In this document: positions 58,277 to 64,000 of the stretch, one piece after another
How positions within the stretch are numbered: position 1 is the stretch's first letter
Layout: each line of letters begins with the position of its first letter
Source: Parvularcula sp.
GTDB taxonomy: Bacteria > Pseudomonadota > Alphaproteobacteria > Caulobacterales > Parvularculaceae
Assembly (NCBI GenBank): GCA_002704915.1
Contig: PAIP01000078.1
Span: 1 to 64,000 of the forward strand
Length of the DNA: 64,000 nucleotides
Direction of reading: 5' to 3'
Made by a program: the position numbers and the translations under genes
Notes under the pieces: generated by a model
What the model was told of the DNA's origin: nothing
The model's input: only the letters and a program-made list of their open reading frames with translations
Databases searched by the model: none

Positions 58277-59839
58277 ATGGCCGAAAGAGGCGCTCAGAAG
58301 GGGTTTTTGGGCTGGGTGGAGCGGACCGGAAACCGGTTGCCAGACCCGGTCTTCATCTTTTTCTATCTCATCCTGGGGCTGGTGGCGGTCAGCGTGCTGG
58401 CGGCGGCGACCGGACTGTCGGTCCCGCATCCGACGCAGGTGAACGACCTTGGCGCGCCGGTCATGATCGATGCGGCGAGCCTTTTGTCCGCCGGGAACAT
58501 TCAAAGGCTGTGGGTCGAAATGCCGGCGACCTTCACGCATTTCCATCCTCTCGGTTATGTGCTGGTCGTCATGCTCGGCGCCGGCATCGCAGAACGCAGC
58601 GGATTGTTCGGCGCCGCCATGCGCGCCGCGGTCAGGAATGCGCCGAAATTTCTGCTGACGCCTATGGTGGCGCTCGTCGCAATGATCGGCAATCTCGCAG
58701 CCGATGCGGCCTATGTCGTCTTGATTCCGCTCGCCGGCGTTCTCTATGCGGCGGCGGGGCGCCACCCCATCGCCGGGATCGCCGCGGCGTTCGCCGGCGT
58801 TTCCGGCGGCTTTTCGGCAAACCTGTTGCCGGGCCAGCTCGATGCTCTCCTGTTCGGCATCACCGAAGCGGCGGCGGAGGCGATTGTGCCGAGCTGGGAC
58901 GCCAATATTGCCGGCAACTGGTATTTCATTTTTGCGATGACCTTCGTATTTTTGCCGGTGATCTGGTTCGTGACGGACCGCATCATCGAGCCGCGGCTCG
59001 GCGGCTATGTGCCTGAAGGCCCGGCGGGCGAGATGGTGAAGGACGGCGACAAGCCGCTGACGGCCGACCAGAAAAAAGGCCTCATCCGCGCGCTCATTGC
59101 GTCGCTTCTCGTTTGCGCGCTCTGGGTGCTGTTCACGGTTGGGCCCGGAACGCCGCTGATCGATGAAACGGCGCGGCCCGAAGCGCGGCTGTCGCCTTTT
59201 TACAGATCGCTGGTGGCTGGGTTCTTCATCCTGTTCATGGCGGCGGGCTGGGCCTATGGCAAAGCCGCCGGCACGGTCAAAACCCATCGCGACATCGTGC
59301 GCATGATGTCTGAGGCGATGGGCGATCTCGCCTATTATCTGGTGCTGGCTTTTGCAGCGGCGCATTTCGTCGCCATGTTCGCCTGGTCCAATCTCGGGCT
59401 CATCTTTGCGGTGAACGGCGCCGACTTCATTCAAGGCTCCGGCCTGCCAATGCCGCTCACGCTCGCGCTGATTGTTTTGTTGACCGGCCTCGTTAATCTC
59501 TTCGTCGGCTCGGCAAGCGCGAAATGGGCGCTTTTGGCGCCGGTGCTGATCCCCATGCTGATGCTGCTCGGCGTCAGCCCGGAGACAACAACGGCGGCCT
59601 ATCGCGTCGGCGACAGCGCCACCAATATCATAACCCCGCTCATGGTCTATTTCCCGCTCATCCTCACCTTCTGTCAGCGTTGGCAAAAGGATTACGGCCT
59701 TGGCAGCCTGACCGCGACCATGATTCCTTATTCGCTGTTCCTGATGGTGAGCGGACTTGTGCTGGTGATGATCTGGGTGACGCTCGGGCTTCCCTTGGGT
59801 CCGGGCGCGGAACTTCATTACGAACTGCCCGCGCAATAA
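58277..59839 (+). CDS. AbgT-family transporter
   Basis: 520 residues with about a dozen membrane helices. Starts KGFLGWVERTGNRLPDPVFIFFYL, and carries GLFGAAMRAAV, LIGNLAADAAYVVLIPL-type and GSASAKWALLAPVLIPM segments, all typical of AbgT. GAGGAGGGCGGC directly precedes the ATG. In E. coli AbgT imports p-aminobenzoyl-glutamate; other members (such as MtrF) export sulfonamides. Followed after 26 bases by the DUF885 gene, likely the same operon. Confidence 0.94.
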   Translation: MAERGAQKGFLGWVERTGNRLPDPVFIFFYLILGLVAVSVLAAATGLSVPHPTQVNDLGAPVMIDAASLLSAGNIQRLWVEMPATFTHFHPLGYVLVVMLGAGIAERSGLFGAAMRAAVRNAPKFLLTPMVALVAMIGNLAADAAYVVLIPLAGVLYAAAGRHPIAGIAAAFAGVSGGFSANLLPGQLDALLFGITEAAAEAIVPSWDANIAGNWYFIFAMTFVFLPVIWFVTDRIIEPRLGGYVPEGPAGEMVKDGDKPLTADQKKGLIRALIASLLVCALWVLFTVGPGTPLIDETARPEARLSPFYRSLVAGFFILFMAAGWAYGKAAGTVKTHRDIVRMMSEAMGDLAYYLVLAFAAAHFVAMFAWSNLGLIFAVNGADFIQGSGLPMPLTLALIVLLTGLVNLFVGSASAKWALLAPVLIPMLMLLGVSPETTTAAYRVGDSATNIITPLMVYFPLILTFCQRWQKDYGLGSLTATMIPYSLFLMVSGLVLVMIWVTLGLPLGPGAELHYELPAQ

Positions 59840-59865
59840 AGCCTTGTGTAACTGGAGAAACGCCC

Positions 59866-61527
59866 ATGCAAAGGTTGATGTCGATATGCGCCGCCACGCT
59901 TCTGGCTTGCGCTCCTGCCTGGGCGGCGGGACCGCCTTCCGGAAAGGGAACCTATAAAGATCTGCAAGAGGTCTTTGCAGCGTTTGAGGAGTACAAGACG
60001 CCAGCGGCGTGGAACGCGAATTTCAACGACCCTGATGCGCCCAATCACGGATTGATCGACTACAGCGCCCAAACAACCGCCGAACGCCTTCAGAAAATCG
60101 AGGAGCTTCGTTCCTCGCTTGATACTCTCAACGCGGCGGCGTGGAAGCGCGCGCGGCAGGCGGAGTATCTCGCTGTGCGCGCTCAGGTCGATGCGGAGCT
60201 GTTCCGGCTGAAAGTCTCGCGGCCATGGGCGCGCGATCCCGGCTTTTACGTGGACCAGCTCTTGCGTTTCACCTTTACGGAATTGCCCGTCCAAGGCGAG
60301 GACAAGGCGAAGCTGGAGCGGCAACTGGCGGCGGTTCCGGCGATTATCAAAGCGGCGAGGGACAATCTCGACGATGTCGCGGCGGATTACGCAAAGCTCG
60401 CTCTTCACAATCTGACGACATCAGACGGGGTTGGGCACGGCCACCCCTATCGTGCAGAGCCCCCTGCTGGCGTGATCGGCTGGTATGAAGACCTTCACGC
60501 CCGCGCGCTCGAAGCGCAGCCTGAGCTGGCGCCGGCGGTCGAAGAGGCAAAAGAAAGCATTGTCGGGCTTCAAGGCTGGCTGGAAGAAAATCTCGACAGC
60601 TTCACCGCGCCTGCCGGAGTCGGCGCAGCGCAATATGACTGGTATTTAAAGCACGCCAAACTGCTGCCTTACACCGGCGACGAATTGATCCTCATGGCGG
60701 ACCGGGAATGGGAGCGGGTTTATTCATTTTACACGCTCTCGCGCCACCGCAATCGCAAGCTGCCTGAACTCGAGCCTGCGAAAAGCAAAGAAGAATACGA
60801 GCGGCGCATCGAAGCGACGGACAGGAACATCCGCGACTTCCTGACCCGCGAGGAGATCATGACCATTCCCGATTATGTGGGCAAGCTCGGCTATAACGCG
60901 CCGTTCATCGAGCGCGCGCAAGGCCTGAATTTCTGGGAGGCTGTGCAGTTCCGCGACCCGCATCCCGATCACCTTCACGCTGTTGTTCCCGGCCATCGTT
61001 TCGACGGACTAGTCGAGGATAATAATGATCATCCCATTCGCGGAAGCATTTCCGATGGCGTGCGGGCGGAAGGGTGGGGCGTTTATCTGGAAGAAGCGAT
61101 GATGCAGGCGGGGGTTCTCGGCGACCGGCCGCGTGTCGATGAGCTGATATATTTGTTCGGTATTTTCCGCGCGGCGCGAGTGCCGGCGGATGTGAAGATG
61201 CAGCGCAATGAGTGGACCGTGCAGGAGGCCGTGGATTTCATGCGGGCGAAAACGCCCTGGCTCGATGAAAATGTGGCGCGGGTGGATGCCGAGATTTATC
61301 TGCGCCGTCCGCCGGGCTACGGCGTAGGCTACACGATCGGAATGCTGCAGATGCGCAAATTGCTGGCCGATGTTTCAGCGCAACAGGGCGCTGATTTTGT
61401 CATGAAGCAATTTCACGACGATTTTCTTGCGGCCGGACGGCTGCCCATTTCCCTCATTCGCTGGGAAATGACGGGACTTGAGGATGAGGTCCGGGGCTTC
61501 TGGGAGACTGAACCTCTGCCGGAATAG
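59866..61527 (+). CDS. Exported DUF885 family protein
   Basis: 553 residues from ATG 59866 (GGAG 8 bases upstream; a longer frame from 59524 lies inside abgT and is rejected). Signal peptide about 1-21 (ACAPAWA). DUF885 proteins are putative metallopeptidases with HExxPGHH and a downstream EGWALYAE motif. Here the second motif is kept (RAEGWGVYLEE), but the first reads HAVVPGHRF: the Glu is Ala and the last His is Arg. So it may be inactive or use another mechanism. Co-directional with AbgT. Confidence 0.85.
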   Translation: MQRLMSICAATLLACAPAWAAGPPSGKGTYKDLQEVFAAFEEYKTPAAWNANFNDPDAPNHGLIDYSAQTTAERLQKIEELRSSLDTLNAAAWKRARQAEYLAVRAQVDAELFRLKVSRPWARDPGFYVDQLLRFTFTELPVQGEDKAKLERQLAAVPAIIKAARDNLDDVAADYAKLALHNLTTSDGVGHGHPYRAEPPAGVIGWYEDLHARALEAQPELAPAVEEAKESIVGLQGWLEENLDSFTAPAGVGAAQYDWYLKHAKLLPYTGDELILMADREWERVYSFYTLSRHRNRKLPELEPAKSKEEYERRIEATDRNIRDFLTREEIMTIPDYVGKLGYNAPFIERAQGLNFWEAVQFRDPHPDHLHAVVPGHRFDGLVEDNNDHPIRGSISDGVRAEGWGVYLEEAMMQAGVLGDRPRVDELIYLFGIFRAARVPADVKMQRNEWTVQEAVDFMRAKTPWLDENVARVDAEIYLRRPPGYGVGYTIGMLQMRKLLADVSAQQGADFVMKQFHDDFLAAGRLPISLIRWEMTGLEDEVRGFWETEPLPE

Positions 61528-61550
61528 AATGCCTTAAAATAAGACGCAAA

Positions 61551-61578
61551 AAAAGCCCGCCGGTTTCGGCGGGCTTTT
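61551..61578. terminator. Bidirectional terminator between DUF885 and S8 genes
   Basis: Perfect 12-bp stem AAAAGCCCGCCG (61551-61562) / CGGCGGGCTTTT (61567-61578) with a GTTT loop; A-run on the left, T-run on the right. It serves the two convergent genes. Confidence 0.93.
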
Positions 61579-61599
61579 CTCTTGCATGTGTGCTGGCAT

Positions 61600-63921
61600 T
61601 TAGCGCGGACTATGGTCTCCATAACCGCCATGACCCCAGCCATTGCCCCAGCCGTAGCGGGCGCCGCGGCCGCGATCGAACCGCAGAAGCGCTTTCTTCG
61701 CGTCGACCATGCCGAAGCCGGAGTCGAAATCGAAGCCCTTGGGCCCGACTTCGTCGAACACCTGGATCGTTTCGCCGGTGCCGTTATCGGCGCGAACGGT
61801 CATGTCTTGTGCGGTGGCGCGCATGACCCAGTAGATGGCTTCCGGATCCGACCGGTCGCAGGGGCCCAGAAGGGCGCCGTCCGCGACGAGATCGGCGACT
61901 TCATCAGGCGACACGCGAAGGTCACGACCGCGAATGCGGGAAGGCCGCGGATCGCGTTTGCGGAACCACCAATTGTGGCCTCTCCAGCGCTTGTCGCGCG
62001 GCATGCACATCCGGTAACTCACCTGGCCTGAATGAGCCACCCGAACGATCTGGGAGTTCTCAGAATCGATCATCAGCGCTGCGACCGATGCCGCGTGAGG
62101 CGCCGCTGCGGACGTGCCGAAGAAGTTCGGGAACTCGCCCGGCTCGCCGGTCGCGAATACGCCGTCGCCGTCATCGTCGTCACGGCTCGTGTCATTGGTG
62201 AAGAAGGTCGTGTTTGTTCCGTCCGGCGCCGTGAGGCCGGGCTTCAGACGAACTTCCGGCCGTCTCAAACGATTGCCTTCCGTGTCGAAGAAGATCGGCG
62301 TGCCGCCCGCAGACGAAAAGTCATTGAGGCAGGCGGGAACGCATTCCGGCTCACCGGCCATCGCCCGCAATTGAAGCGTCGAGGGATCGCCGATGAATTC
62401 TTCGGTGAAGTAGAACGCAGCCGCGCCCACGCCTTCCGCTCCGGCCGCATTATTATGGCCAAAACCTGAAGGCGCGTTGACCTCATATTCCGATGAGGCG
62501 AATCCGCCGCCGAAAATGACGAATTTCACAAAGCCGGGCGCATCGCCGGACTGCGTTTCAAAACCGAGCTGCACCGTAGATCCGCCAATAAAGTCGACGA
62601 GCGAGACAAGCTCGATGGCGTCTCCGCCGCCGCCGCCGTCAAGCGGCACGCCGCCATCGGTGAACAGGAACTGACACAGATCGGGGAAGAAGCCGTTGGC
62701 GTCGAGGAATTCGAAACAATCCGGAACGCGATTCCCCGTCTCGTCGAACATGATGACGTCTACGTCATTGGGAGCGCCAACGCTTCCGGAGGCTGAAAGG
62801 TTCGGGCTGTCCCACTGGAAGGTGAGATTGGTCTGAAGCGCGCCATTGAGCTGGACCGTCATCAACGGATCTTCTCCGGCCCCGGGATCGAAGTCATGAA
62901 AGGTGGAGCCGTCAAAGGCGATCGGCCGGTATGTTGTGTCGAAAGCATCCCGGGCGCGGTTGCCGTTGGATGAATAATACGGAATGCCGAGACGGGAGAC
63001 TTCGTCAGCAGCCTGCGCGATGATGCCGTCCTGGAACATCGGCTCGGTAAAGTAGATCACGTCATCGACGATCACGTCTGCGCCGGCCATCGCCAGATCG
63101 ATAATGCCTTGTGCGAACACCGCTTCGCCGCCAAAGGCGGTATGGAAAACGATTTTCGCTTCCGGTGCGATGTCATGGATCAATTGCGCCATGCCCCGGC
63201 CTTCATCGATACAGTCGGGATCGGTGGGCGGCAGATCTTCGAGAATGACGACATTCGGCGGCACGTCGTTATTGGCTTCGTCTTCGGCGGGCGTCGTGTA
63301 AACACCGGCGGCGTTAAGCGGGCCGGGATCGCAGGCGAAGCTGTCCGACAGAACGCCAATGGTGAGGCCGGAGCCGTCATAGCCGAGTTCTTCGCGCACA
63401 ATGTCGGTGCGCATGGAGCGGTCGCCTTGCGAGGTGACGAGGCCCACATTGGTTGTCGCCATGGCGGGGCGGGCGAAAGCGAGATAATTGCTGGCCGCCA
63501 GATCGTCGAGCCGGTCCACGGGGAATGAAGCCGAGACGGTCTTGCCGGCGCTTGCAACATTGCGGGCGCCCATGGCTTCCATTGTTGCGGAAAGATCGTC
63601 GGTCGCGCCCGAGGCGATGGCGTCGAGGCGCACATAGCCGTCCGGGCTGACATTCGCGACTACCAGCTCCCGGTCGCCTGCGCCGGCGCGGCCGAGTTCC
63701 GCACCCTCGCCGGACCAGTCCGGCCGGGACTTCACGGCCGGAGCCGCGCGACGCGCGCTTCTCAACACAACGGCTGATTGATTTTTCTTGTAAACGACGT
63801 TCAAGGCGCCGCCTATTTTTCGCATCTCAGAATCTTTTTCGCCGGTTTTTGCGGTCGCCAACGATGGAACAGCGCATAACGCTGCAGCCATGCTGACGCC
63901 GAGAAATATCTTTCTAAGCAT
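61600..63921 (-). CDS. Exported subtilase-like (S8) serine peptidase, non-canonical triad
   Basis: 773 residues from ATG 63921, where AAAGGA is 6 bases upstream (ATG 63927 would leave no spacing). Signal peptide ends near PSLATA. Subtilase marks: Asp in TIGVLSDSF (about 193), the oxyanion SSNGN region, and the Ser motif GTSAAAPHAASVAAL (about 603). The usual HGTH is absent; in its place is DEGRGMAQLIHDIAPEA, so a Glu (about 240) may serve, as in sedolisins. A basic Trp/Arg-rich insert (RGHNWWFRKRDPRPSRIRGR) and a Gly-rich end (GYGWGNGWGHGGYG) are unusual. No autotransporter barrel. Confidence 0.88.
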   Translation of the reverse strand: MLRKIFLGVSMAAALCAVPSLATAKTGEKDSEMRKIGGALNVVYKKNQSAVVLRSARRAAPAVKSRPDWSGEGAELGRAGAGDRELVVANVSPDGYVRLDAIASGATDDLSATMEAMGARNVASAGKTVSASFPVDRLDDLAASNYLAFARPAMATTNVGLVTSQGDRSMRTDIVREELGYDGSGLTIGVLSDSFACDPGPLNAAGVYTTPAEDEANNDVPPNVVILEDLPPTDPDCIDEGRGMAQLIHDIAPEAKIVFHTAFGGEAVFAQGIIDLAMAGADVIVDDVIYFTEPMFQDGIIAQAADEVSRLGIPYYSSNGNRARDAFDTTYRPIAFDGSTFHDFDPGAGEDPLMTVQLNGALQTNLTFQWDSPNLSASGSVGAPNDVDVIMFDETGNRVPDCFEFLDANGFFPDLCQFLFTDGGVPLDGGGGGDAIELVSLVDFIGGSTVQLGFETQSGDAPGFVKFVIFGGGFASSEYEVNAPSGFGHNNAAGAEGVGAAAFYFTEEFIGDPSTLQLRAMAGEPECVPACLNDFSSAGGTPIFFDTEGNRLRRPEVRLKPGLTAPDGTNTTFFTNDTSRDDDDGDGVFATGEPGEFPNFFGTSAAAPHAASVAALMIDSENSQIVRVAHSGQVSYRMCMPRDKRWRGHNWWFRKRDPRPSRIRGRDLRVSPDEVADLVADGALLGPCDRSDPEAIYWVMRATAQDMTVRADNGTGETIQVFDEVGPKGFDFDSGFGMVDAKKALLRFDRGRGARYGWGNGWGHGGYGDHSPR

Positions 63922-64000
63922 CGTCATTCCTTTCCGTTGTTACAGAAATTGTCTCTCATCGTTCAGATGATGAGAGAGAATTGAGAGCATTTTTTATGCT

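Noticed and set aside
59524-59865. Upstream extension of the DUF885 gene
   Set aside because: It lies in another frame of abgT; the ATG at 59866 has a ribosome-binding site and begins a signal peptide.

Overview
The window comes from a GC-rich alphaproteobacterium; the exact genus cannot be named from sequence alone. Evidence for the group: a GTTC-N7-GTTC (alphaproteobacterial LexA) site in front of uvrB, an RNase E with an acidic insert in its S1 domain and a C-terminal GWW tail, a torF-like porin next to glnK-amtB, and a ccmE / ccmABCD arrangement. Housekeeping genes run at roughly 65% GC (39 of 60 bases in 1021-1080), whereas the partial gene at the left edge is about 40% (24 of 60 in 181-240).

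Layout. 1-627: start of an unrecognised AT-rich membrane-anchored gene running off the edge. 854-3223: uvrB with an SOS box. 3459-8198: a large RTX (calcium-binding repeat) protein, an unusual winged-helix / membrane / receiver-domain fusion, a structured intergenic stretch with a terminator, and a small acidic membrane protein. 8238-11654: a three-gene operon of circularly permuted ATP-grasp, alpha-E and transglutaminase proteins. 11881-20828: nitrogen assimilation (porin, glnK, amtB, gltD, gltB). 20913-23392: alaC and a SulP transporter without STAS domain.

23504-39665 is a long amino-acid biosynthesis block on the + strand. A SAM-I riboswitch precedes metX-metB-hom; proB-proA follow closely; then a Val/Leu/Ile-rich leader peptide with terminator and antiterminator precedes ilvD-ilvC-ilvB-ilvH, and a second, Leu-rich leader peptide sits between ilvH and leuA-leuC-leuD-leuB. 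The two leaders share an LL(I)SP-x-R ending.

39812-43765: a fungal-type cytosine deaminase divergent from upp (pyrimidine salvage), ccmE divergent from ccmABCD (cytochrome c maturation). 43841-49042 (minus): DsbA-like thioredoxin, BepA-like M48 protease, RNase E. 49740-55310 (plus): AmiC-type amidase, penicillin-binding protein 1A and prfB, the last with the classical +1 programmed frameshift. 55861-63921: an exported AbgB-like M20 hydrolase, a small beta-barrel protein, an AbgT transporter, an exported DUF885 protein and an exported subtilase-like protease lacking the usual HGTH motif.

No tRNA, rRNA, CRISPR array, insertion sequence or prophage was recognised. The most notable points are the wHTH-TM-receiver fusion, the paired ilv/leu leaders inside one gene string, the ATP-grasp/alpha-E/transglutaminase operon, the SAM-I riboswitch covering hom, the prfB frameshift, and several structured intergenic segments.
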